From the NCBI GenBank assembly GCA_026390675.1, contig JAPLFM010000181.1:1-33539 (forward strand): a stretch of DNA of 33,539 nucleotides, in the 5' to 3' direction. Position numbers and translations under genes: made by a program. Below are positions 1 to 7,066 of this stretch, piece after piece. Source of the stretch: Candidatus Kapaibacterium sp. (GTDB lineage: Bacteria; Bacteroidota; Ignavibacteria; Kapaibacteriales; UBA2268). The notes beneath the pieces are model-generated. The model was not told the origin of the DNA. It made no database searches and saw only the letters and a program-made list of their open reading frames with translations. Numbering within the stretch: position 1 is the first letter of the stretch; the number at the start of each line of letters is the position of its first letter.

Positions 1-87
1 TGATAATTAATTGTTACAAAGAAGTATTCGAAAAATAATCATTTTTTATATTACTTAATCAATATATTTCATATAGTTAACAACATA

Positions 88-114
88 ATTTCCTAATGCA
101 ATGCATTAGAAAAT
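88..114 (-). terminator. Hairpin downstream of the truncated propeller gene
   Basis: CTAATGC and GCATTAG (93-99 and 103-109) pair around a three-base loop, and the stem extends with AATTT/AAATT past one mismatch. It lies just past the stop codon of the minus-strand gene ending at 119, so it may end that transcript. There is no clear T-tract, so terminator function is weakly supported; a protein-binding palindrome is an alternative. Confidence 0.35.
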
Positions 115-118
115 TATG

Positions 119-430
119 CTAATGAATTATTTGGGTTAAAAAAAGTGTTGTGTCTCCACAAGCTAAAATATAATTACCATCTTGGGATAAGTCCATATTA
201 TAAACTCCAAAAGGAGTATTGTATTCAGTTACTATTTTATTTGTTACAGCGTCTATTTTACTGATAACTTTGGTTTGATTAGCTTCATAAATATATTTAC
301 CGTCAGGACTAAATTTGACATTTATTACATTTCCTAAAAGAGGATGTGTCCAAATGGTATCGGATAGCTCTGCACTTAAAGGCAGATATAATGCTACTAT
401 AAGCAATATTAAAACAAAATACTTCTTCAT
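119..430 (-). CDS. Truncated paralog of the adjacent beta-propeller secreted protein
   Basis: This 103-residue ORF begins with a signal peptide (MKKYFVLIL...LSAELSD) and continues with one and a half propeller blades (VKFSPDGKYIY, MDLSQDGNYI). It aligns with the first ~100 residues of the 434-residue gene at 776-2080, including the DTIWTH motif after the signal peptide, and stops just after the second blade in an unrelated tail. It shares an identical 20-nt leader with AGGAG five bases before ATG. It lacks the remaining blades and the T9SS sorting domain, so it could be secreted to the periplasm but not surface-anchored as its paralog would be. The simplest reading is a tandem duplicate truncated at its 3' end, probably a pseudogene; a retained small secreted protein is possible. 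Confidence 0.6.
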   Translation of the reverse strand: MKKYFVLILLIVALYLPLSAELSDTIWTHPLLGNVINVKFSPDGKYIYEANQTKVISKIDAVTNKIVTEYNTPFGVYNMDLSQDGNYILACGDTTLFLTQIIH

Positions 431-450
431 AAATACTCCTAAAAATTGTT
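431..450 (-). promoter_or_regulatory. Ribosome-binding leader shared with the propeller paralog
   Basis: On the minus strand the 20 bases before ATG read AACAATTTTTAGGAGTATTT and are identical to the leader at 2081-2100. AGGAG sits five bases before the start, a strong Shine-Dalgarno in a window where many genes lack one. The identity shows that the duplication included the translation start. Upstream of it the two copies diverge almost at once. Confidence 0.6.
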
Positions 451-507
451 AAATATAATATCGTTTTATTTAACTTAATCAATTAATTAAGCAAAATAAA
501 AGAATAA

Positions 508-765
508 TTAAATAATTTTTGGATTAGTGCTTTTGTCTTCAGTATAATTAAATTTTAAAGCGTGCAACATATTCGGATGTCCACCTCATTGTGTAGAAAG
601 GACAAAATTTTTGGGGGATATTGAATCTCGATTTAGTGGCACATTTGTGTAAGTAGTTCCATTAATTTTATAATTAAATTTCATTATAGATGGTTCTCTA
701 TCTTGAGCTTGCAAACTTATGTTTATTATCAAAAGGCTTATTAATATTATTATTGTGTTTTTCAT
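508..765 (-). pseudogene. Small secreted protein interrupted by an in-frame TGA
   Basis: Too short for the ORF track. Reading down the minus strand from ATG at 765 gives a clear signal peptide (MKNTIIILISLLI...SLQAQ) and then DREPSIMKFNYKINGTTYTN, ending at TGA (586-588) after 59 codons. The same frame continues past the stop for 25 codons (GGHPNMLHALKFNYTEDKS...) to TAA at 508-510. An AAGGAAA ribosome-binding site overlaps the stop codon of the upstream propeller gene (gap ten bases), so the two look translationally coupled. I do not recognise the mature protein. It may be a 59-residue exported peptide, or more likely the decayed 5' end of a longer gene, since no further coding continues past 508. 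The order propeller, this gene, truncated propeller suggests a duplicated and eroding cluster. Confidence 0.45.
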
Positions 766-775
766 TTACATTTCC

Positions 776-2080
776 TTATTGAATAATAAAATTAAATGAT
801 TTAATAGTGTTATTTAGATTTAAATTTAATATATAATAACCATTTGAAATATTTGAAATATTTATTTTCAAAATATTATTCTGAATGACAGAAGTATTAT
901 TCTGTACTATTTGACCAGTATTGTTTATTATATTGTAATTTACCAGTGTATTAGTTATGTTTTCTAAAGATATATTTAATTCTTTTGTAACTGGATTTGG
1001 GTAAAGTGTTATATTTGTATTATTCTCATTGAGGTTTATATCAAGAGTTTTCTCTAAATTAAATAAAGAAACTCGAGTATAATTTGCAGTAACAAATAAA
1101 TTCCTATTATTGAAAATACCTAAATCAATGTAACCCACCCCATCAGCTATTATGATTTTAGTTTGTTTATTCAAATCTATTAATATAAATTCCCTAATAA
1201 GTTGGGAATTTAATAAAATTTCTGAACTAGATATTAATGTTGAATCGTTTAAAAAGCAAACATCCCAAACTCCATACGTTAAATATTTATCACTAATTAA
1301 ATTTTGTTTTAAAGTTTTATTATTCATATCCCATATTTTTATAATATTAGTATCGCTTGTACCCCAAGAAGCAAGCAAATTCCCATCTTTAGAAAATTTA
1401 AAACCATCCATGCTAAAATTATGTCCCTCAAATTGATTAAGTAATTTCCAAGTGCCTACTTCATATAAATTGATTGGGACTTTGTTGTTTTGGTTAGGCT
1501 TTGCAAAGCCAACTGCATATTTATTTTCTGTGGGGGAAAAAACAAAATATTGATAAGATAAATTTCTTTCAATACTATTTAAAGCCAATTTACCTGTTTG
1601 TAATTCCCAAATTGCTATTGTACTTTGAGCTTTATTATCCATCGCTCCACCATTAAAAACTACACCTATAAATGTATTATCATAAGAAATTGAAACTGAC
1701 TTAGTTTCTTGAGTTATTCTATATCTATTAGATCCAGTATTTAATGGATAAAACAAAGTGTGTAACTTTTCTCCTGTTTCTGTATCAAAAACTTCTAAAG
1801 TTGTGTCGCAAGCTACTGCAACAATTTTTCCATCTTGAGATAAGTCCATTGACACTAAAGTTCGTGGAACTGTATATTCTTTTATAATCTGATTACTTGC
1901 TACATCAATCTTACTTACTATATTTGATTTACTCCCTGCATAAATATATTTACCATCAGGACTAAATTTCACGCTAGTAACATTTGGGACTAAATGTGTC
2001 CAAATAGTATCAGAAAGCTCTGCTTGTGAAGGCAGATAAAATGCTAGTAAAAGCACAATTAAAACAAAATACTTCTTCAT
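776..2080 (-). CDS. Secreted WD40/YVTN-like beta-propeller protein with T9SS sorting domain
   Basis: The 434-residue product has an N-terminal signal peptide ending near LPSQA. A seven-bladed-type propeller follows, with repeated FSPDGKYIYAG, DLSQDGKIVAVA and FSKDGNLLASWG blade motifs and WD-like IWDMNNK and IWELQTGK strands (about residues 30-345). The last ~80 residues form a type A T9SS C-terminal domain: the YPNPVTKELNIS motif, an NxGQIV turn, then SNGYYILNLN and a final hydrophobic strand. It should cross the inner membrane by Sec and be moved to the cell surface by the type IX system. Propellers of this kind usually serve as binding scaffolds; no catalytic motif is visible. It has a strong AGGAG ribosome-binding site and heads the small cluster with the interrupted ORF at 508-765. 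The ORF at 1152-1436 (+) is a shadow. Confidence 0.85.
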   Translation of the reverse strand: MKKYFVLIVLLLAFYLPSQAELSDTIWTHLVPNVTSVKFSPDGKYIYAGSKSNIVSKIDVASNQIIKEYTVPRTLVSMDLSQDGKIVAVACDTTLEVFDTETGEKLHTLFYPLNTGSNRYRITQETKSVSISYDNTFIGVVFNGGAMDNKAQSTIAIWELQTGKLALNSIERNLSYQYFVFSPTENKYAVGFAKPNQNNKVPINLYEVGTWKLLNQFEGHNFSMDGFKFSKDGNLLASWGTSDTNIIKIWDMNNKTLKQNLISDKYLTYGVWDVCFLNDSTLISSSEILLNSQLIREFILIDLNKQTKIIIADGVGYIDLGIFNNRNLFVTANYTRVSLFNLEKTLDINLNENNTNITLYPNPVTKELNISLENITNTLVNYNIINNTGQIVQNNTSVIQNNILKINISNISNGYYILNLNLNNTIKSFNFIIQ

Positions 2081-2100
2081 AAATACTCCTAAAAATTGTT
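2081..2100 (-). promoter_or_regulatory. Ribosome-binding leader of the full-length propeller gene
   Basis: Identical over 20 bases to the leader at 431-450, with AGGAG five bases before ATG. Just upstream, TACATTTG (2120-2113 on the minus strand) fits the Bacteroidota -7 consensus TAnnTTTG, but I find no well-spaced -33 TTG, so the promoter is tentative. If used, its -33 side falls inside the GGGACA hairpin at 2125-2149. Confidence 0.45.
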
Positions 2101-2120
2101 AAAAGGTAATATCAAATGTA

Positions 2121-2257
2121 AAAAGGGACACGCCCTATAAAATTGTCCCAAGTTCAGGTACTGGCATACCCACACAGCAGACAACAAAGAACGCATCCCT
2201 AATATGGATGTGTCTTTATTATTTACTGCTGTGTATAAAACTGCCAGTTTTGAACTT
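2121..2257. repeat. Imperfect inverted-repeat element, possible MITE remnant or structured RNA
   Basis: Two structures are visible. First, GGGACA (2125-2130) pairs with TGTCCC (2144-2149). Second, about 50 nt (2150-2198) recurs imperfectly as reverse complement at 2206-2257. Matching blocks occur in the same order in both arms: AAGTTCA, ACTGGCA, ACACAGCAG, AAAGA and CATCC, around a short TAATAT-like centre. The arms differ by substitutions and small gaps, so this is an old or diverging inverted repeat. The 60-residue minus-strand ORF in the track (2089-2271) is simply a read-through of this element and has no protein-like features. Its local G+C is higher than the flanks. Options are a non-autonomous transposable element, a palindromic intergenic repeat family, or a structured RNA. 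No transposase or reverse transcriptase is nearby. Confidence 0.55.
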
Positions 2258-2650
2258 AGAGCAAAAAACAAAAACTAAAATATGTACTACTTAAAATTTA
2301 CTTTATATCTTTTCCGATTATATTTAAAAATGGCTATTTGATTATTTTAACTTAAGAAATATAAATCAAAACACAAAATGAAATCTGCAAATACTCGTCT
2401 TTAGTTACTGTTTTGTCTCTTTGCTCTTTGATATTAAATTATCATTAGAAAAACAAAATATGAGCATTTATTAATAAAACTTTTTCTAAAAAGGCTGTTT
2501 TTGTGCAATTTGTGCAAAAATAGGACTTAAGTCTTTGATTATAAATAATTTAACTTTTGCACAACTGTAAATCATTGATATATATAGGGATAGAGAAACA
2601 AAGAGTAGAAGTTTTCTGTATTAGATTGAATTTATGCTTTATTATTACTT
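2258..2650. other. Non-coding stretch between flagellin and the inverted-repeat element
   Basis: No convincing gene on either strand. It contains a perfect tandem pair of TTTGTGCAA (2500-2508, 2509-2517), an inverted copy TTTTGCACAA (2555-2564) of TTGTGCAAAA (2510-2519), and between them the 10-bp palindrome GACTTAAGTC (2524-2533). This nested arrangement could be an operator or a remnant of a repeat. No clear terminator follows the flagellin stop. Confidence 0.4.
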
Positions 2651-3607
2651 TTAATTAGTATATAATCTGAAAAAATTAAATGGGCTTAAATTAGCTTGGG
2701 TTAAGGAATTTAAAGCTGAATTTTGTAAAAAAGCATTTTTAGAATAGTTTAATTGTTCTTGAGCTATATCGGAATCTTGAATTCTAGAAATAGCATTATT
2801 ATAATTTACAATTTGAGAACTACTGATTTCATTTTGAGATTCGAGTCTAGTCTGAACACCTCCTAAATAAGCTCCAACATTACTAATGTTTTGAATTGCA
2901 TCAGAAAGACTTGTAATAGTATTTTTAATAAGATCATTTGCAAATATTCCTAAACTATCGTTTGAAATATTATTTAATGCAGACAAATCTAAATTAGAAA
3001 CTCCAGCAAAATTAGATACACTACTACCATTTTGATTATCAACAATAGAAAAGACCTTGAAATTTCTACTTTCTACATTTAAGTCAGCATTATCAGCCGA
3101 AAGGTTAACATTCACAGTTAGGATATCATTATTGCCATTATTTCCAACATTAAACTGAGCGGAGAAATTACCATAAAGTAATTGTTTACCACTAAAAACT
3201 GAAGAATCAACAACAAATTGAATTTGTTGAGCTAAGCGATAAGAAGCTTTTCCTAGTGAAACAATTTCATCAGTACCCAAAGATGAGTTTGAAGCAGTTG
3301 CTGCTGAATTTTTTAAATCTGCTAGTAATTGATTAATATTATCATAAGAATCTTGAGCAATAGCAACTACATTGATTGCTTCTCCAGCTGATCTAAGAGC
3401 AGATTTAAGAGCACCATTTCTAGCAGTAAGAGCACCAGCAGTGATAAAACCAGAAACATCATCAGAAGCTGAGTTGATTTTCTTACCAGTTGAAATTCTT
3501 AATTGATTTTGAGCTAAGTCAGAGCTAGCTTTTTGAGCAAAATTATATGCCAGTTCGGCAGAAATATTTGTTCTTATTCTTGAGCCATTTGAAATAATTG
3601 TAGGCAT
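2651..3607 (-). CDS. fliC: Flagellin
   Basis: With the chosen start the product is 318 residues. The N-terminal D0/D1 signature is clear: SRIRTNISAELAYN, then LAQNQLRISTGKKINSASDDVSGF. The C-terminal D1/D0 half is also present: VQTRLESQ, then ISRIQDSDIAQEQLNYSKNAFLQNSALNSLTQAN near the end. The variable middle is short. Flagellin monomers are exported by the flagellar type III apparatus and polymerise into the filament. The track starts 24 codons upstream at 3679, adding a very hydrophobic segment (CPILLLLVILLNI). Flagellins have no cleaved signal and normally begin a few residues before RINTNIS, so I prefer ATG at 3605-3607. A well-formed promoter places transcription well upstream, so the longer form cannot be excluded. 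No other flagellar gene is in the window, making this an isolated filament gene. Confidence 0.88.
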   Translation of the reverse strand: MPTIISNGSRIRTNISAELAYNFAQKASSDLAQNQLRISTGKKINSASDDVSGFITAGALTARNGALKSALRSAGEAINVVAIAQDSYDNINQLLADLKNSAATASNSSLGTDEIVSLGKASYRLAQQIQFVVDSSVFSGKQLLYGNFSAQFNVGNNGNNDILTVNVNLSADNADLNVESRNFKVFSIVDNQNGSSVSNFAGVSNLDLSALNNISNDSLGIFANDLIKNTITSLSDAIQNISNVGAYLGGVQTRLESQNEISSSQIVNYNNAISRIQDSDIAQEQLNYSKNAFLQNSALNSLTQANLSPFNFFRLYTN

Positions 3608-3719
3608 AATGTTTAATAATATCACTAAAAGTAATAAAATAGGGCATCCTGCCTTAATTAAAGCCAGTCCTCCAAACATTTTCCATTGAGATATATTTAA
3701 TTCTAATAGGTAGTAATTA

Positions 3720-3750
3720 CAAAATTAACATAAATATTCATATTAACAAA
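3720..3750 (-). promoter_or_regulatory. Candidate Bacteroidota-type promoter for flagellin
   Basis: On the minus strand TTTG (3750-3747) is followed 19 bases later by TAATTTTG (3727-3720), matching the Bacteroidota primary-sigma consensus (-33 TTTG, -7 TAnnTTTG). Transcription would start near 3713, about 35 bases before the ATG at 3679 and about 105 bases before the preferred flagellin start. I see no sigma-28 type site. Confidence 0.5.
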
Positions 3751-3891
3751 AGAAATCTAAAAAAAGGTAAAAATACTTAGTGATTTTAAAATATCTACAA
3801 GATTAGATAAAACAAAAATTTGAAATAACACTAATTTCTCAATAGCTTTTCGTATTTTTGAATTCTTTATATTCAACAAAAAAGAAAAATC

Positions 3892-4770
3892 ATGAACATT
3901 TACTTTAAAGACATATTAAGTGGACTTAATCTATTCCGAAAAGGAAAAGTAAGAGACGTATATGAATTCACAGATTCATTACTAATAGTTGCTAGTGATA
4001 GAATTTCGGCATTTGATGTAATCATGGATGAACCTATTCCAAATAAAGGTAATTTATTAACTGAAATTTCGACATTTTGGTTTTCAAAAACAAGTCACAT
4101 TATTCCAAATCATTTTTTAACTTCAAATGTTGATGAATATCCAAAGGAATGTTTGCAATATAAAGAAATATTGAATGGAAGAAGTATGTTGGTAAAGAAA
4201 TGCACACCTCTTCCAGTTGAATTTGTTGTTCGGGGTTATGTGGCTGGCTCTGGTTGGAAAGAATATCAAGAATCAGAAAAAATCTGTGGAATAAAACTAC
4301 CAAGTGGACTTTTGGAATACTCTAAATTGCCTGAACCAATATTTACTCCTGCAACTAAAGCAGAGGAAGGACATGATGAAAATATTGATTTTGATAGGGC
4401 ATCAAGTATCTTGGGAAGTAGTGTAGCTGAAAAATTAAGAAATGTATCAATTGAATTGTATAAGTTTGGTGCTCAATATCTTAGTGAAAGGAATTTGATT
4501 TTGGCTGATACTAAATTTGAATTTGGAACTTTGCCTAATGGAGATATTATTTTAATTGATGAAGCTTTAACTCCTGATTCTTCAAGATTTTGGTTAAAAG
4601 AATATTATGCTCCTGGCAAAGTTCAGATAAATTTTGATAAACAAGTGTTGCGTGATTGGCTTGAAACAACTGACTGGGATAAAAATCCTCCCGCTCCTCC
4701 AATTCCAAATAATATTATAGAAAGCATACTTTCTAAATATAAAGAAGCAATAAATAGAATAAAAAATTAG
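3892..4770 (+). CDS. purC: Phosphoribosylaminoimidazole-succinocarboxamide synthase
   Basis: PurC (SAICAR synthetase) joins aspartate to CAIR using ATP in de novo purine synthesis, in the cytoplasm. The 292-residue sequence matches the long form of the family. The ATP-binding glycine loop FRKGKVRDVYE is near residue 15. Then come ASDRISAFDVIMDEPIPNKG, VVRGYVAGSGWKEYQ, PEPIFTPATKAEEGHDENI, ILADTKFEFG and LIDEALTPDSSRFW. No insertion or deletion is evident. TATTTTTG (3853-3860) about 30 bases before the start fits a -7 box, though no good -33 is seen. It is followed two bases later by rodA and then pdxA, so the three are probably co-transcribed. The overlapping minus-strand ORFs are shadows. 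Confidence 0.96.
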   Translation: MNIYFKDILSGLNLFRKGKVRDVYEFTDSLLIVASDRISAFDVIMDEPIPNKGNLLTEISTFWFSKTSHIIPNHFLTSNVDEYPKECLQYKEILNGRSMLVKKCTPLPVEFVVRGYVAGSGWKEYQESEKICGIKLPSGLLEYSKLPEPIFTPATKAEEGHDENIDFDRASSILGSSVAEKLRNVSIELYKFGAQYLSERNLILADTKFEFGTLPNGDIILIDEALTPDSSRFWLKEYYAPGKVQINFDKQVLRDWLETTDWDKNPPAPPIPNNIIESILSKYKEAINRIKN

Positions 4771-4772
4771 AT

Positions 4773-6026
4773 ATGGCTCAAAATTATAAAATTTCAATAG
4801 GTCAAAAAAAATCTGAAACATTTGAATGGCAATTGTTATTAGTAGTATTAGGATTACTTTTTTGTGGATTACTATCAATATATAGTGCCACACACGATTC
4901 TAATATGAGTCATTCATTTTCAAAGCAATTAAATTCAGTTTTAATTGGTTTAACTGGAATGTTTATAATTGCATATTTACCTCAAAAACTTATTAGATAT
5001 AGCTCATACATATTATATGGTTTAAGTATTGTATTGTTGATTTATGTTTTGAAATTTGGAGTTGGGGTTTATGGGACTAGAGGATGGATAAAAATTGCAA
5101 GTTTCACATTCCAACCCGCTGAGATTTCAAAATTAGCCGTCTTACTAGCTTTAGCAGAATTTCTTTCTGACAAAGGTAGAGATATTCGAAATTGGAGAGA
5201 TTTGGGGACTTGTTTATTGCTCGCTGCAACACCTGTTGGATTAATTATCCTTCAACCTGATATTGGATCAAGTACAGTAATACTTGCTTTATTAATGGGA
5301 GTTCTGTTTTGGGCTGGCTTTGATGCACTTTTTTTGTTCTTTATACTAACAGTACCAATAATAATAATAGCTTCACTAAAAGGAACAATCTTTGTTGTTG
5401 TTTTAGGAATAATACTGTCATCTATTGTCTTTACATTTAAAAAGAGAATTTTTAGTTCCCTTTTAGTAATTGGAGTTTATGTAGTTGTTGGTATTTCTAG
5501 TCCAATTATATATGACCATTTAATGCCACATCAGAAATCTAGAATTGATACATTCTTGTATCCGGGCTCAAATCCTTTGGGTTCGGGATATAATGTTTTA
5601 CAATCAATTATGGCAGTTGGTAGTGGTGGTTTTAGTGGTAAAGGATTTATGCAAGGTACTCAGACTCAATTGAGATATATACCAATGCAATGGACGGATT
5701 TTATTTATTCAGTACCTACAGAGGAATTTGGTTTTATTGGTGGGTTTATAGTGTTACTTTTATTGGTGGGTCTTTTACTTAAATCTTTAAAAATTGCAAA
5801 AGAAGTTGATAGTAAGTACTTTAGTATTGTAGCTTTTGGTGCAATGACAATTTTCCTATATCATACTATTATAAATATTGGAATGGTGATTGGACTAATG
5901 CCGGTTATGGGGATACCTCTTCCTTTAGTTAGTTATGGAGGTACTTCAGTAATTTTTAACCTAGCTTTGATAGGTCTTTTGCTTAATGCATATAGAAGCT
6001 ATAAAGTTAAAAGTAGAGGAATATGA
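4773..6026 (+). CDS. rodA: Peptidoglycan glycosyltransferase RodA (SEDS family)
   Basis: RodA polymerises lipid II into glycan strands for side-wall growth in rod-shaped cells. The 417-residue protein has about ten hydrophobic segments. SEDS motifs are present: LLSIYSATHD in the first helix, YGTRGWIKIASFTFQPAEISKLAVLLALAEF, ATPVGLIILQPDIGSS, QWTDFIYSVPTEEFGFIGG, and the C-terminal GMPLPLVSYGGTS-type motif (here GIPLPLVSYGGTSVIFN). The ...QPDIG... and VPTEE..F features support RodA/FtsW/SpoVE. The RGWI-SFTFQPAE run and the position outside a division cluster favour RodA over FtsW. It starts two bases after purC and overlaps pdxA by four (ATGA), suggesting translational coupling. No penicillin-binding protein partner is adjacent. 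Confidence 0.9.
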   Translation: MAQNYKISIGQKKSETFEWQLLLVVLGLLFCGLLSIYSATHDSNMSHSFSKQLNSVLIGLTGMFIIAYLPQKLIRYSSYILYGLSIVLLIYVLKFGVGVYGTRGWIKIASFTFQPAEISKLAVLLALAEFLSDKGRDIRNWRDLGTCLLLAATPVGLIILQPDIGSSTVILALLMGVLFWAGFDALFLFFILTVPIIIIASLKGTIFVVVLGIILSSIVFTFKKRIFSSLLVIGVYVVVGISSPIIYDHLMPHQKSRIDTFLYPGSNPLGSGYNVLQSIMAVGSGGFSGKGFMQGTQTQLRYIPMQWTDFIYSVPTEEFGFIGGFIVLLLLVGLLLKSLKIAKEVDSKYFSIVAFGAMTIFLYHTIINIGMVIGLMPVMGIPLPLVSYGGTSVIFNLALIGLLLNAYRSYKVKSRGI

Positions 6027-7015
6027 AAATAGTATTTTCAATTGGTGATATTAATGGAATTGGTATTGAGGTAATGCTAAAAGGCATCCTTCAATATTAC
6101 AGTCAAAATACAAAAAATTGTTGTGAAATAGCTATTGTTTGCAACAAAGATGTTATTTTAGATTATTCTAATAGAATTGGTTTCAAATGCGAAATTGTTG
6201 AAGATAATTTAAAAATAGAAAATTACTATTGTAAAATTATTGATTTTGATTCTAAAAACAAAATTGATTTTGGTACTATTAATAGCGAATCTGGAATTAT
6301 AGCAATAGATTCTTTGGAAATTGCTACTGATTTAGTAATGAATAACAAATACAACGCCTTAATAACTTTACCAATTACAAAAAAATCAATGTATTTAGCA
6401 AATTGGAAATTCCCCGGTCATACAGAATACCTTGGTTTTAAGACAAATGCTAAAGAAATGATGATTCTTGCTAGTGAAAATATTAGAGTAGCTTTGGCTA
6501 CAATCCATATTCCTATAAGTAAAGTTTCAGAAAGTCTTAGTAAAGACCTAATAGTAGACAAAATTAATACTTTTAATTACTCTCTAAAAAATGATTTTGG
6601 AATTGAAATCCCAAGAATAGCTGTTTTAGGTCTGAACCCACACGCTGGTGAAAATGGATCTATTGGCAACGAAGAGATTGATATAATAAATCCAGCAGTT
6701 GAATTAGTAAAATTAAGTGGGATAAAAGTTCAAGGTAGTTTTGCTGCTGATGGTTTTTTTGCTCATAAAAACTATTTAAATTTTGATGGTATTTTAGCAA
6801 TGTATCATGATCAAGGGCTAATACCTTTGAAACTTTTAGCAAATGGTGGCGGTGTAAATGTAACAACTGGATTGCCTATTATTAGAACATCTCCAGACCA
6901 TGGATCTGCTTTAGAAATTGCAGGTAAAAATATTGCAAATCCACAAAGTATAGTTGATTCTATAAATATGGCAGTTAATATTTATAAAAACAGACAAAAA
7001 GCAAATAAATATTAA
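6023..7015 (+). CDS. pdxA: 4-hydroxythreonine-4-phosphate dehydrogenase
   Basis: PdxA oxidises 4-phosphohydroxy-L-threonine in the DXP-dependent route to pyridoxal 5'-phosphate. The 330 residues match the usual length. Visible motifs are GDINGIGIEV at the N-terminus, LPITKKSMYLANWKFPGHTEYLG with a metal-binding histidine, LNPHAGENGSIGNEE with the second, AMYHDQGLIPLK with the third, and the NAD-site block GLPIIRTSPDHGSALEIAGK near the C-terminus. The start overlaps the last codon of rodA in ATGA, and it ends the purC-rodA-pdxA run. The 50-base gap to the next gene has no clear terminator, so transcription may continue into the kinase. The minus ORF at 6660-6866 is a shadow. Confidence 0.94.
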   Translation: MKIVFSIGDINGIGIEVMLKGILQYYSQNTKNCCEIAIVCNKDVILDYSNRIGFKCEIVEDNLKIENYYCKIIDFDSKNKIDFGTINSESGIIAIDSLEIATDLVMNNKYNALITLPITKKSMYLANWKFPGHTEYLGFKTNAKEMMILASENIRVALATIHIPISKVSESLSKDLIVDKINTFNYSLKNDFGIEIPRIAVLGLNPHAGENGSIGNEEIDIINPAVELVKLSGIKVQGSFAADGFFAHKNYLNFDGILAMYHDQGLIPLKLLANGGGVNVTTGLPIIRTSPDHGSALEIAGKNIANPQSIVDSINMAVNIYKNRQKANKY

Positions 7016-7066
7016 TGATTTTAAAACAAAATTTATTAAATTGCTTAAAATTTAAAAGGGTAATAA

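Noticed and set aside
1152-1436. 94-residue plus-strand ORF within the propeller gene
   Set aside because: It is a shadow of the minus-strand T9SS propeller gene, with no recognisable protein features.
2089-2271. 60-residue minus-strand ORF as a protein gene
   Set aside because: It is a translation through the inverted-repeat element, with no protein-like features; its sequence follows the repeat structure.
3608-3679. Upstream ATG of the flagellin ORF as the certain start
   Set aside because: Flagellins begin just before RINTNIS-like sequence and carry no hydrophobic leader. Kept as a finding, not as the called start.
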